Assembly (NCBI GenBank): GCA_903900805.1
Contig: CAIUOP010000062.1
Location: 1 to 64,000, forward strand
DNA length: 64,000 bases
Direction of reading: 5' to 3'
DNA from: an uncultured beta proteobacterium
GTDB lineage: Bacteria; Pseudomonadota; Gammaproteobacteria; Burkholderiales; Burkholderiaceae
Both the position numbers and the translations under genes were made by a program. Below are positions 18,675 through 27,296 of the stretch, piece after piece; position 1 is the stretch's first letter, and every line of letters starts with the position of its first letter. The notes under the pieces are model-generated. The model had not been told where the DNA came from. It was given only the letters and a program-made list of their open reading frames with translations, and made no database searches.

Positions 18675-19697
18675 CTAAGTTTCTATTTTTGGGTCACGCC
18701 CCATTAACTTCTTTAATGCCTCCTGTGGAGAAAGTCTAGCCGCTAGAACCTCACCCATCATCGCAGTAATTGGCATCTCTACACCTAGGCGTCTAGACAA
18801 ATCAGCAACTGCTGCAGCACAGAGCACGCCTTCGGCAACATGTCCTAAGCCAGACAATATCTCAGGTAATGACTTACCAGCGGCAAGCTCAAGGCCGACT
18901 CGTCGATTACGAGAGAGATCACCAGTGGCTGTCAATATTAAGTCGCCGACACCGGTAAGGCCCATACAAGTTTCTGATCTACCACCTGCCGCTTTTACTA
19001 AACGCATCATCTCAGCAAGTCCACGTGTAAGGACTGCAGCGCGGGCATTTAAACCTAAATCTAAGCCATCGCCAATACCAGCAGCAATTGCTAAAACGTT
19101 TTTAACCGCACCGCCTAATTCCACGCCAACCAAATCATCGCTTGAATAAACACGCATATTGCCATGATGAAAGGCTGTTTGAGCAACTGCACATAAATCT
19201 GCAGAAGTACTGGCAATTGTTAATGCACATGGCATTCCGGAGCCGACCTCAGTTGCAAAGCTAGGGCCAGACAATACGCCATAGGAATGTGAAATGCCAT
19301 GACTATGCAAGCGATCTTCACGCTCAACGACTTGGTGGGGTAGCAATGCCGTAGCTGGCTCTAAACCTTTACACAACCAAATAATATTTAAAGGATGCTC
19401 TGCAATTTTTAATACCTGAGCAATTGTTTCTGAGAGTGCAGCCATTGGTGTTGCAATTACCAATAGATCATCAACAGAAAGTCTTTTAACAGCGACTGAG
19501 AAGTTATTTTCTAGCGCAATGTTTTTGGGTAGTTGAATGCCAGGCAAATAGGAGTGGTTCTCACCGCTCTTTTCAATATCTGCCAACTGATCTTTACTAC
19601 GAGACCATAAACATACATCCCCATCCTTGAGGTGGCGTGCTGCTTGCGCAGCCAACGCTGTTCCCCAAGCTCCAGCACCAATCAGGGTCACTTTCAT
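18675..19697 (-). CDS. gpsA: Glycerol-3-phosphate dehydrogenase [NAD(P)+]
   Basis: Reduces dihydroxyacetone phosphate to sn-glycerol 3-phosphate for phospholipid synthesis. The Rossmann motif is GAGAWGTALA (7-16). LSGPSFATEV and GAVKNVLAIAAGI (with the catalytic lysine) are family signatures. At 340 residues the length is normal. It follows secB by 24 bases in the rhodanese-grxC-secB-gpsA run, an arrangement conserved across many proteobacteria. Confidence 0.96.
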   Translation of the reverse strand: MKVTLIGAGAWGTALAAQAARHLKDGDVCLWSRSKDQLADIEKSGENHSYLPGIQLPKNIALENNFSVAVKRLSVDDLLVIATPMAALSETIAQVLKIAEHPLNIIWLCKGLEPATALLPHQVVEREDRLHSHGISHSYGVLSGPSFATEVGSGMPCALTIASTSADLCAVAQTAFHHGNMRVYSSDDLVGVELGGAVKNVLAIAAGIGDGLDLGLNARAAVLTRGLAEMMRLVKAAGGRSETCMGLTGVGDLILTATGDLSRNRRVGLELAAGKSLPEILSGLGHVAEGVLCAAAVADLSRRLGVEMPITAMMGEVLAARLSPQEALKKLMGRDPKIET

Positions 19698-19721
19698 GAT
19701 CTGTGGGCTCGCTGTTTAAGT

Positions 19722-20243
19722 CTAATGAGGAAGAATTATTTTGCTCTCATCAGCGGCATCACTCTCTTTGCCAGCTGCCTGTTGAGCTTGCATGAGTCGC
19801 TGCTCATACATGCCGTGAAAATTAATCTCACTCAAATGAATTGGCTGGAAGCCTGCACGACTAATAATGTCGGCAATATTCGAACGAAGGTATGGATACA
19901 AGATAGCTGGGCAAGTGATGCCTAACATTGGATCAAGTTGTTGCAGTGGAATATTACTGAATTCAAAAATACCAGCTTGCTTAGCTTCAACTAAAAATAA
20001 AACTTTTGAATCCACTTTTGCGGTAACAGTAGAAATAATCGCTACCTCAAAAACACCCTCGCTTAATGGAGTGGCTGCAATATCAAGCTCCACTTGTACT
20101 TGAGGCTCAGCAGCAACCAACAAAATTTGTGGTGCATTAGGCTGCTCCAAGGAGAGATCTTTAAGATAAATACGCTGAATCCCAAATGCGGGCTCTTTTG
20201 AGTTATCAGCCTCTGCTTGAGGCGTGGAGGATTGTTCAGTCAT
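19722..20243 (-). CDS. secB: Protein-export chaperone SecB
   Basis: Tetrameric cytoplasmic chaperone that keeps preproteins unfolded and hands them to SecA. The 173-residue protein has the core [19 protein letters not shown] at about 20-38 and [24 protein letters not shown] in the second half, both diagnostic. The start at 20243 gives an acidic leader ([13 protein letters not shown]). It lies 27 bases after grxC and is probably co-transcribed with it and gpsA. Confidence 0.96.
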   Translation of the reverse strand: MTEQSSTPQAEADNSKEPAFGIQRIYLKDLSLEQPNAPQILLVAAEPQVQVELDIAATPLSEGVFEVAIISTVTAKVDSKVLFLVEAKQAGIFEFSNIPLQQLDPMLGITCPAILYPYLRSNIADIISRAGFQPIHLSEINFHGMYEQRLMQAQQAAGKESDAADESKIILPH

Positions 20244-20270
20244 TGCTATCTTTCTTAACGAATTAACACA

Positions 20271-20525
20271 TTAAACCAATAAAGGATCGAGTTTGCCTGC
20301 GCGATCTAAAGATACAAGATCATCGTATCCGCCAACATGGGTCTCGCCAATATAAATTTGCGGAACCGTACGACGGCCAGTACGAGTCATCATGAGCTCA
20401 CGCTGCGCAGGATCACGATCAATTAAAATCTTTTCTAAATTAGTAACGCCCTTTTTGAGTAATAGTTTTTCAGCCATTACACAATATGGACAAACTTGGG
20501 TGCTATACATGGTTACTTGAGGCAT
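20271..20525 (-). CDS. grxC: Glutaredoxin 3
   Basis: Small glutathione-dependent thiol oxidoreductase of 84 residues. The active site is C12-P-Y-C15, and the TVPQIYIGETHVGGYDDL segment supplies the cis-proline and glutathione-binding loop. It lies four bases after the rhodanese gene and before secB. Glutathione itself is made by gshA and gshB about 6 kb away. Confidence 0.95.
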   Translation of the reverse strand: MPQVTMYSTQVCPYCVMAEKLLLKKGVTNLEKILIDRDPAQRELMMTRTGRRTVPQIYIGETHVGGYDDLVSLDRAGKLDPLLV

Positions 20526-20529
20526 AGAT

Positions 20530-20949
20530 CTATGACTTCACCAATGGAAGGGCAGCTTGTTTCCAAGCCTGTACGCCGCCGTCGAGGGTTCCAACTTCCG
20601 CAAAACCAAGTTTTTTAACCTCACTAATAGCCTTGCGAGAGTGGGAGCCGGTTTCGCATACCAGCACTACCGGGTGCTTGCGATCTAGCTTGAGCTTCTC
20701 AATCGCGGCCGCAATCTCAGATGGCTTGATAGATTTAGCTCCGGGCAGTCGGCCTACTTTAAATGCCTCTTCAGGCCGTAAATCCAAAACATGGGCCTTA
20801 CGCCGATTAATCCAAATCGTGGCCTCGGTAGGCGACAAGCCCTTTCCGCCAATAAGCGTAGATAATGTGGGTTGGAAAAGCGCGGCGCCCGATACTAAAA
20901 GGAGGGCAATAAGCGCTAAATTATCAATTTGAGTGAGAAAGTTCATCAT
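20530..20949 (-). CDS. Membrane-anchored rhodanese-like sulfurtransferase
   Basis: A single rhodanese domain of 139 residues with an N-terminal membrane anchor (about 10-30). The active-site cysteine is C98 in VCETGSHSR. It may move sulfur or handle thiols near grxC, with which it is probably co-transcribed. Two adjacent ATGs (20949 and 20946) are possible starts. Only 19 bases separate it from the divergent gpmA start, so the promoters must overlap the coding regions. YibN of E. coli is the likely counterpart. Confidence 0.88.
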   Translation of the reverse strand: MMNFLTQIDNLALIALLLVSGAALFQPTLSTLIGGKGLSPTEATIWINRRKAHVLDLRPEEAFKVGRLPGAKSIKPSEIAAAIEKLKLDRKHPVVLVCETGSHSRKAISEVKKLGFAEVGTLDGGVQAWKQAALPLVKS

Positions 20950-20968
20950 CAGATTATAGAATGGCTCT

Positions 20969-21658
20969 ATGAAACAACTTGTCCTTATTCGTCATGGCGA
21001 ATCTACCTGGAACCTTGAAAACCGCTTCACTGGCTGGGCAGACGTTGACTTAACCCCAAAAGGCATCCAACAAGCCATGGCAGCCGGTGAAAACCTTAAA
21101 AAAGCAGGTTATGAGTTTGATGTGGCATACACCTCAGTTTTAAGACGAGCTATTCGTACGCTTTGGCACATTCAAGACTCTATGGATTTAATGTGGCTTC
21201 CTGTGGTTCATAGCTGGCGATTGAATGAACGTCATTACGGCGCCCTTACTGGCCTTAATAAAGCAGAAACTGCGGCTAAATATGGCGACGAACAAGTCCA
21301 TATTTGGCGTCGTTCATTTGATGTGCGCCCACCCTTACTAGAGCACGAAGATGAACGCCATCCAAAAAATGATTCACGCTATTCAAAATTAAATGCTTCG
21401 GATATTCCGCTTGGTGAGTGTTTAAAAGATAACGTAGACCGTGTTCTTCCTCTTTGGAATGAATCTATTGCACCAGCACTAAAAGCCGGTAAACGCCTAC
21501 TCATAGTGGCGCATGGTAATAGCATTCGCTCTTTAATTAAATACTTGGATCAACTGTCTGACGAAGCTATTATGGATGTGAACGTCCCTAATGGCATACC
21601 ACTTGTGTATGAGCTTGATGACAATCTCAAACCCATTCAACACTTCTACCTGAACTAG
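20969..21658 (+). CDS. gpmA: 2,3-bisphosphoglycerate-dependent phosphoglycerate mutase
   Basis: Interconverts 3- and 2-phosphoglycerate in glycolysis and gluconeogenesis. The catalytic signature RHGESTWN is at 8-15 (phospho-His H9). [12 protein letters not shown] and the C-terminal [14 protein letters not shown] are also diagnostic. At 229 residues the length is typical. It is followed after 14 bases by the C-terminal processing protease gene, with moeB next. Confidence 0.96.
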   Translation: MKQLVLIRHGESTWNLENRFTGWADVDLTPKGIQQAMAAGENLKKAGYEFDVAYTSVLRRAIRTLWHIQDSMDLMWLPVVHSWRLNERHYGALTGLNKAETAAKYGDEQVHIWRRSFDVRPPLLEHEDERHPKNDSRYSKLNASDIPLGECLKDNVDRVLPLWNESIAPALKAGKRLLIVAHGNSIRSLIKYLDQLSDEAIMDVNVPNGIPLVYELDDNLKPIQHFYLN

Positions 21659-21672
21659 GGTCAAAAAGAAAC

Positions 21673-23106
21673 ATGCGCCAATTTCTGAAAAATTTTGCTC
21701 TCATTGCAGTCGGTTTAATTGCTGGAATAGCAGCAACCATACAACTGTCAGCCACCGCCCAGCAAGGCACTCAGCTGCCACTCGATGAACTACGCACACT
21801 CTCTAATGTCTTTGCGCAAATCAAGCGTGAATACGTTGAACCAATCGAAGATAAGCAGCTCTTAACGGATGCTGTCAAAGGCATGGTTAGTAGCCTTGAT
21901 CCACACTCCACCTTTCTCGATAAAAAAGATTTTAAAGAGATGCAAGAAGCAACGTCAGGAAAATTTGCCGGTCTTGGAATTGAAATTACCTCCGAAGATG
22001 GTGTTGTTAAAGTTCTCAATCCGATTGAAGATAGTCCTGCTGCACGCGCTGGATTACAAGCGGGTGATTTAATTACCCGCTTAGACGACAAGCCAGTACG
22101 TGGCATGTCACTTGATAAAGCCGTGCGTACTATGCGTGGTACGCCTGGCACCAAAATTACCTTAACCGTATATCGTAAGAGTGAAGAGCGTAGTTTTCCA
22201 GTCACTATTACTCGTGCAGAAATTAAAGTGCAGTCAGTTAAAGCGAAGATTTTAGATAACGATATCGCTTGGGTTCGGGTTACAAGCTTTCAAGAGCGCA
22301 CCGTTCCAGACCTTGCTAAAAAATTGACTGAACTGGCTAATCAGGATCGAAAACTCAAGGGCATCATTCTTGATCTACGAAATAATGGCGGTGGTCTCCT
22401 ACAAGGCGCCGTTGGCGTTGCTGCAGCCTTCTTGCCAGCCGATGTCGTGGTGGTTTCTACCAAAGGCCAAGCACCAGACTCCAAGCAAGTATTCAATGCC
22501 ACACCAGCCATGTATCGCCTCAGTGAGCCGGGCGATCCATTGGCGGGGGTCCCTGAGATTTTCAAAAAATTACCAATGGTTGTATTAATCAATGCCTATT
22601 CCGCTTCCGCTTCTGAGATTGTTGCCGGCGCATTACAAGACTACAAACGCGCAACCATTATTGGCAAGACAAGCTTTGGTAAAGGTTCTGTACAAACTGT
22701 ACGCCCACTGACAAATGATTCAGCACTCAAGATCACAACGGCTTACTACTACACACCAAGCGGAAAATCGATTCAGGCCTTCGGCGTTAAACCAGATATC
22801 CCAGTTGATCAAAATAAAGATGGCGATCCAGATGACGTATTGATTACTCGTGAAATCGACAGTGAAAAACATCTACGCAATAAGCAATCTGCTGAAGATA
22901 AGCTGATCAAAGATCGAGAGCAACGTCGACTTGAAGAGTTGCAGCGCATTGAAGAAAAGAATGCGAAGAAAACTCCTGAAGAAAAAGAAAAAGATAAGAA
23001 CAAAAAGCCACCTGAGCTTGGTAGCGCAGATGACTTCATGCTCTCCCAGGCTGTTGCATTTATTAATGGTCAGCCGGTGAAGCGCTCTTCATCCAAGCTT
23101 GAGTAA
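21673..23106 (+). CDS. C-terminal processing peptidase (S41 family)
   Basis: Periplasmic or membrane-tethered serine protease of 477 residues. It has an N-terminal signal or anchor (about 7-30), a PDZ domain (about 97-180, with GLGIEI and SPAARAGLQAGD) and an S41 core. The Ser-Lys dyad is S312 (YSASASE) and K337 (SFGKGSVQT), spaced 25 residues as in Prc and CtpA. The region 382-450 is highly charged and lysine/glutamate-rich, predicted helical or disordered. It probably trims C-termini of envelope proteins; the substrates are unknown. Often called ctpA. Confidence 0.93.
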   Translation: MRQFLKNFALIAVGLIAGIAATIQLSATAQQGTQLPLDELRTLSNVFAQIKREYVEPIEDKQLLTDAVKGMVSSLDPHSTFLDKKDFKEMQEATSGKFAGLGIEITSEDGVVKVLNPIEDSPAARAGLQAGDLITRLDDKPVRGMSLDKAVRTMRGTPGTKITLTVYRKSEERSFPVTITRAEIKVQSVKAKILDNDIAWVRVTSFQERTVPDLAKKLTELANQDRKLKGIILDLRNNGGGLLQGAVGVAAAFLPADVVVVSTKGQAPDSKQVFNATPAMYRLSEPGDPLAGVPEIFKKLPMVVLINAYSASASEIVAGALQDYKRATIIGKTSFGKGSVQTVRPLTNDSALKITTAYYYTPSGKSIQAFGVKPDIPVDQNKDGDPDDVLITREIDSEKHLRNKQSAEDKLIKDREQRRLEELQRIEEKNAKKTPEEKEKDKNKKPPELGSADDFMLSQAVAFINGQPVKRSSSKLE

Positions 23107-23121
23107 TTTACTGATCTGCAC

Positions 23122-23874
23122 ATGAATGATGAGCAGTTACTTCGATACTCAAGGCACTTACTCCTTGAAGAGATTGACGTTGCAGGCCAAGAAAAGCTTT
23201 TAAGTTCTCATGCTTTAGTAATCGGCGCCGGTGGCCTGGGAAGCGCAGCAGCCCCCTATTTAGCTGCTGCCGGCATTGGCCATATTACGCTGATAGACCA
23301 CGACCAAGTTGAATTGACCAATCTACAGCGCCAAATCATGCACACTGAAAAAAGTGTTGGCAAGAGCAAAGTAAATTCTGGCAAGCAATTTTTGCAACAG
23401 CTTAATGCGGGCATTCAGATTGAAACCATTGAAGCTAAAGCAACAACAGCCCTTCTGGATGACCTATTGCCAAGTATTGATGTTGTTTTGGATTGTACTG
23501 ATAGCTTTGCAAGCCGCCATTTAATTAACGCCAGTTGCGTAAAACATCGTACTCCCTTGATTTCTGGATCAGCGCTTCGCTTTGATGGACAGATTAGTGT
23601 ATTTGATCCCCACAATATTGCATCGCCTTGCTATGCCTGCATCTTCTCTCCGGATGAAAATTTTGAAGAAGTCAGTTGCTCTTCAATGGGAATTTTTTCA
23701 CCGCTGGTTGGTATTATTGGCGCTATGCAAGCAGCACAAGCAATACAGGTGCTGCTGGGTTTTGGGGAGGCCTTGATAGGTCGGATGCTGCTTTGGAACG
23801 CGCGCACAACCCAAATAGATGAATTCAAAATCTCTCGCAATCCCGAGTGCTCGGTTTGCGGTAAAGCGCGCTAA
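23122..23874 (+). CDS. moeB: MoeB/ThiF/HesA family adenylyltransferase
   Basis: E1-like enzyme that adenylates the C-terminus of a sulfur-carrier protein (MoaD or ThiS). The nucleotide motif is GAGGLGSAAAPYLAAAGIG, then the DHDQVELTNLQRQ segment. Zinc cysteines are CYAC near 170 and CSVC near the C-terminus. At 250 residues it lacks a rhodanese extension. No carrier gene is adjacent, so MoeB versus ThiF cannot be decided here. The 3' end overlaps convergent ptsI by four bases. Confidence 0.87.
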   Translation: MNDEQLLRYSRHLLLEEIDVAGQEKLLSSHALVIGAGGLGSAAAPYLAAAGIGHITLIDHDQVELTNLQRQIMHTEKSVGKSKVNSGKQFLQQLNAGIQIETIEAKATTALLDDLLPSIDVVLDCTDSFASRHLINASCVKHRTPLISGSALRFDGQISVFDPHNIASPCYACIFSPDENFEEVSCSSMGIFSPLVGIIGAMQAAQAIQVLLGFGEALIGRMLLWNARTTQIDEFKISRNPECSVCGKAR

Positions 23875-25625
23875 GCCATTAAACGCTCTAAGGCCTTAGC
23901 CTGATCCTCAGGCTCATAAGCCTTCAAGACTCTGGGAACACGGGACTTTAATAAGCCTACGTTGGCTTTTAATATCTCGCGCTTGACCAACAATAGCTGA
24001 CTAAAGTGCATCGAGAAATCAGTCAACCCCATACCAAGCAATAACCTTGTCACGGAAGGGTCGCCAGCCATCTCACCACATACCGCAATTGGGACATTAG
24101 CGCGTTTTGCTTGCTCAATAATATTAGCAATCAAATGCAAAATTGCTGGATGTAATGGATCGTATAGATGAGCCACAGCATGATCGGCACGATCAATTGC
24201 TAAGGTGTACTGAATTAAATCATTCGTACCAATGGATAAAAAATCAAAGCGATTAATAAACAGTGGTAAGACTAATGCGGCGGCCGGGATTTCAATCATT
24301 GCACCCACTTGAATATTGGGATTAAATGCCTGGCCACGTTGATGCAACTGTTGCTTAGCTTTTTCAATTAAGCGGAAAGTTTCATCAATTTCTTTGGCAT
24401 GAGCCAACATCGGAATCATGATACGAGCCTGACCATATGCAGAAGCCCGCAAAATTGCCCGCAGTTGAGTTAAAAAGATTTCTGGCTCAGTTAAGGACCA
24501 ACGAATCGCCCGCAAACCCAAAGGTGATGTACCAGTTTGAGAAACGTCGCTACCGCCTGCGCCCAATGCTTTATCGGCACCCACATCAATTGTTCTAATA
24601 TTGACAGGCAAGCCATGCATCAAGTCCACTACACGGCGGTACTCTAAAAATTGTTGCTCTTCGTCTGGTAACGCTTGCTTACGATCCATGAATAGAAACT
24701 CGGAGCGGAATAAGCCGACACCTACTGCACCCAATTTAAGCGCCTGAACAGCATCCTCAGGCAATTCAATATTGGCAAACAACTCAATCCCAACGCGATC
24801 CGCAGTTTCAGTTTTGGAATGTTTGAGTTGCTTTAACTTACGAGCCTCTTTTAAACCCTGAGTTTGTAGCTTTCGATATTCCTCAAGTAGCTTCTCATCC
24901 GGAGCAACGATGACAACGCCTTGCTCACCATCCAAAACTAGCCAATCACCATGACGAATCATTTCACTAGCGTGACGAATCCCTACTACTGCAGGAATCT
25001 CCATACTGCGTGCCACAATAGCAGTATGAGAGGTCTTACCACCGAGGTCTGTTACAAAACCAGTGAAAGCAGATTCCTTGAAGCGCAGCATATCGTGAGG
25101 GGCGATATCATGTGCCACGATAATAGAATCAACGCCAAGATCGCCAGGCGACATGATGTCAGCGCTATCTAGCGAATCCTTTTTTTGAGCATTTAAGGCC
25201 TTAATGACCCGCTCAGCTACTTGTCGTATGTCGTTAGCACGCTCTTTTAAATACGCATCTTCGATTTCAGAAAACTGTTCTAACAAATCATTTAATTCTG
25301 TTGTTAGCGCCCAAGCAGCATTCATGCGCTGAGAGCGAATCAATTTCATCGGCTTCTGAGCCAGAGCAGGATCAGCTAGGATCATGCCGTGTACATCTAA
25401 AAACGCAGCCATCTCTTGGGGCGCATCTTTGGGTAAGCCTTGGCGAAGTTGATTAAGCTCTTGGCGAACTTGATCAAAAGCATCTAATAACTTTTGTACT
25501 TCAGCCTCTTCTTTGCCGGTCTCTACTAAGTAGTGACTAACTTCTAATGCTGCGCGCGAAATCAGTACCGCCTTGCCAATGGCGATGCCTTTCGATACCG
25601 GAATTCCGTGCAACGCAAAAGTCAT
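23871..25625 (-). CDS. ptsI: PTS phosphoenolpyruvate-protein phosphotransferase (Enzyme I)
   Basis: Takes phosphate from phosphoenolpyruvate and passes it to HPr. The 584-residue protein has the active histidine H200 in GGKTSHTAIVAR, the PEP-binding segment GVGLFRSEFLFM and the C-terminal catalytic signature with the active cysteine in NVPIAVCGEMAGDP. It starts two bases after ptsH. No sugar-specific EIIB or EIIC is present in the window, so the chain EI-HPr-EIIA is probably regulatory. Confidence 0.96.
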   Translation of the reverse strand: MTFALHGIPVSKGIAIGKAVLISRAALEVSHYLVETGKEEAEVQKLLDAFDQVRQELNQLRQGLPKDAPQEMAAFLDVHGMILADPALAQKPMKLIRSQRMNAAWALTTELNDLLEQFSEIEDAYLKERANDIRQVAERVIKALNAQKKDSLDSADIMSPGDLGVDSIIVAHDIAPHDMLRFKESAFTGFVTDLGGKTSHTAIVARSMEIPAVVGIRHASEMIRHGDWLVLDGEQGVVIVAPDEKLLEEYRKLQTQGLKEARKLKQLKHSKTETADRVGIELFANIELPEDAVQALKLGAVGVGLFRSEFLFMDRKQALPDEEQQFLEYRRVVDLMHGLPVNIRTIDVGADKALGAGGSDVSQTGTSPLGLRAIRWSLTEPEIFLTQLRAILRASAYGQARIMIPMLAHAKEIDETFRLIEKAKQQLHQRGQAFNPNIQVGAMIEIPAAALVLPLFINRFDFLSIGTNDLIQYTLAIDRADHAVAHLYDPLHPAILHLIANIIEQAKRANVPIAVCGEMAGDPSVTRLLLGMGLTDFSMHFSQLLLVKREILKANVGLLKSRVPRVLKAYEPEDQAKALERLMA

Positions 25626-25627
25626 GC

Positions 25628-25897
25628 TTATTCGCTTTCACCGAAGCGGTCATTGATTAATTCTGTCAAGGCTTGCATCGCTTCATCAGCTTGATCCCCA
25701 ACAGTCTCGAGTGTTACTGTGCTACCAATCCCAGCAGCCAACATCATGACACCCATAATGCTCTTCGCATTAATTTGACGCCCGTTACGTGACAACAGTA
25801 TTTCACATGGAAATTGAGCGGCCAATTGAGAAAGCTTGGCAGAAGCCCGGGCATGTAAACCTAATTTGTTGATGATCTCAATTTCAGCTACTGGCAT
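25628..25897 (-). CDS. ptsH: Phosphocarrier protein HPr
   Basis: An 89-residue phosphocarrier. The catalytic histidine is H15 in NKLGLHARASAK. The regulatory serine S46 is present in AKSIMGVMMLAAG, the site used by HPr kinase/phosphorylase; hprK itself is not in the window. It lies between the EIIA gene (19 bases) and ptsI (two bases) on the same strand. Confidence 0.96.
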   Translation of the reverse strand: MPVAEIEIINKLGLHARASAKLSQLAAQFPCEILLSRNGRQINAKSIMGVMMLAAGIGSTVTLETVGDQADEAMQALTELINDRFGESE

Positions 25898-25916
25898 TGC
25901 GTATAGCGCCCCTCAA

Positions 25917-26339
25917 TTATTGTTCTGCAACTTTTGCACCAAGCCGTAAGATTCCATTTTGACCTCCAGCAAGCGCTTTTTGAGCCAGATCTTCCAAACT
26001 CTCTCCGCGATGAGTAATGCAACGCATGAGCATAGGGAGATTTAGCCCTGCAAGCACAACAACTGGCGCGCTTAGCCCTGATAAGGGGCCAAGGGCTTCT
26101 AACTTAGAGGCCACATTAGCTGGTGTTGCGCCCATCACATCGGTCAAAATGAGAACGCCATTACCAGTATTTACAGCATAGGCTGCTTTCATGACTCGAT
26201 CAAAACTGACTTTAGTGTCCTCATAGGGCGGGATATCAACTGCTCTCACACGCTCAGGCGAAGCGCCATAGGTATGTTCAGTAAACCCCAGCATTGCACT
26301 AGCAACAGGCGTATGAGCAACAATTAAAATTCCAACCAT
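25917..26339 (-). CDS. PTS EIIA, mannose-type
   Basis: A 140-residue stand-alone EIIA domain of the mannose family. The phosphorylation site is H9 in ILIVAHTPVASAML. LILTDVMGATPANVA and APVVVLAGLNLPML are typical fold segments. There is no fused EIIB. The ATG directly follows the gshB stop (no gap), so it is co-transcribed with glutathione synthesis genes. In related bacteria this element is part of a regulatory PTS without a transporter; the target of the EIIA is unknown. Confidence 0.9.
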   Translation of the reverse strand: MVGILIVAHTPVASAMLGFTEHTYGASPERVRAVDIPPYEDTKVSFDRVMKAAYAVNTGNGVLILTDVMGATPANVASKLEALGPLSGLSAPVVVLAGLNLPMLMRCITHRGESLEDLAQKALAGGQNGILRLGAKVAEQ

Positions 26340-27281
26340 TTATGACAATGCCTTCTCAAGCGCTTTTAAGAAAAACTGTGAAACATCAAACCCGCTTTGT
26401 TCGGTAATTTCAACAAAACAAGTGGGGCTAGTAACATTAATTTCTGTAAGATAACCACCGATTAAATCCAGTCCAACCAAGAATAAACCACGCTGATTCA
26501 GGATGGGTGCAAGTCTTTCTGCAATCTTTTTCTCAGCATCAGTCAATGGCATCGCTACACCTTTGCCTCCAGCCGCTAAATTGCCGCGGATCTCATTACC
26601 CTGAGGGATGCGAGCTAAACTAAAAGGCACTACCTCTCCGCCTATCAGCAAAACCCTTTTATCGCCTTGAGCTATTTCTGGTAAAAAGCGTTGCGCCATT
26701 AGCGTTCTAGAGCCGTTTTCGCCAAGCGTTTCAACAATACTGGCTAGATTCAAGCCATCTGACCCAACACGAAAAACACCCATGCCGCCCATGCCGTCTA
26801 GAGGCTTAATAACGATATCACGATGCGTTTGATGAAACTTCTCCACTGCGCTTAATTCACGAGTGACTAATGTAGGTGGAATCAGTTCTGGAAATTCGGT
26901 AATGGAAAGTTTTTCTGAATGATCACGCACGGCCGTAGGATCATTAAATACTGTTGCACCCTGACGAACTGCAGCAGATAACAACCAAGTTGCATTGAGA
27001 TACTCAATATCAAATGGTGGATCGGTGCGCATCAATAATGCAGAAAATGACTTTAGGGGGCGCGCCTCAATGGCACCCAGCTCAAACCAAGAGCTAGCGC
27101 TTGGTTTAACTACCAGAGTTTGACAATCTGCAAGAACGAGATCATCTTTCCACAAAATATTACGGCTCTGACAAAACCATAAATGATGCCCTGCTTGCTG
27201 AGCCGCCCGCATCATCGCCAAAGTGGAATCTTTTTTTACCTTAAAAGATTCAAGGGGGTCGGCAATAAATAAGAAGTCCAT
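26340..27281 (-). CDS. gshB: Glutathione synthetase
   Basis: ATP-grasp ligase adding glycine to gamma-glutamylcysteine. The 313-residue protein begins with the typical FIADPLESFKVKKDSTLAMM segment. ATP-grasp motifs are VIKPLDGMGGMGVFRV and the late LVGLDLIGGYLTEINVTSPTC. It follows gshA by 15 bases and abuts the EIIA gene. Together gshA and gshB give the full glutathione pathway. Confidence 0.96.
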   Translation of the reverse strand: MDFLFIADPLESFKVKKDSTLAMMRAAQQAGHHLWFCQSRNILWKDDLVLADCQTLVVKPSASSWFELGAIEARPLKSFSALLMRTDPPFDIEYLNATWLLSAAVRQGATVFNDPTAVRDHSEKLSITEFPELIPPTLVTRELSAVEKFHQTHRDIVIKPLDGMGGMGVFRVGSDGLNLASIVETLGENGSRTLMAQRFLPEIAQGDKRVLLIGGEVVPFSLARIPQGNEIRGNLAAGGKGVAMPLTDAEKKIAERLAPILNQRGLFLVGLDLIGGYLTEINVTSPTCFVEITEQSGFDVSQFFLKALEKALS

Positions 27282-27296
27282 ATTCTTTTAGATTAA

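Noticed and set aside
21771-22205. 144-codon open frame opposite the S41 protease gene
   Set aside because: Shadow frame rich in Ser/Leu/Arg, with no start signal and inside a well-supported gene.
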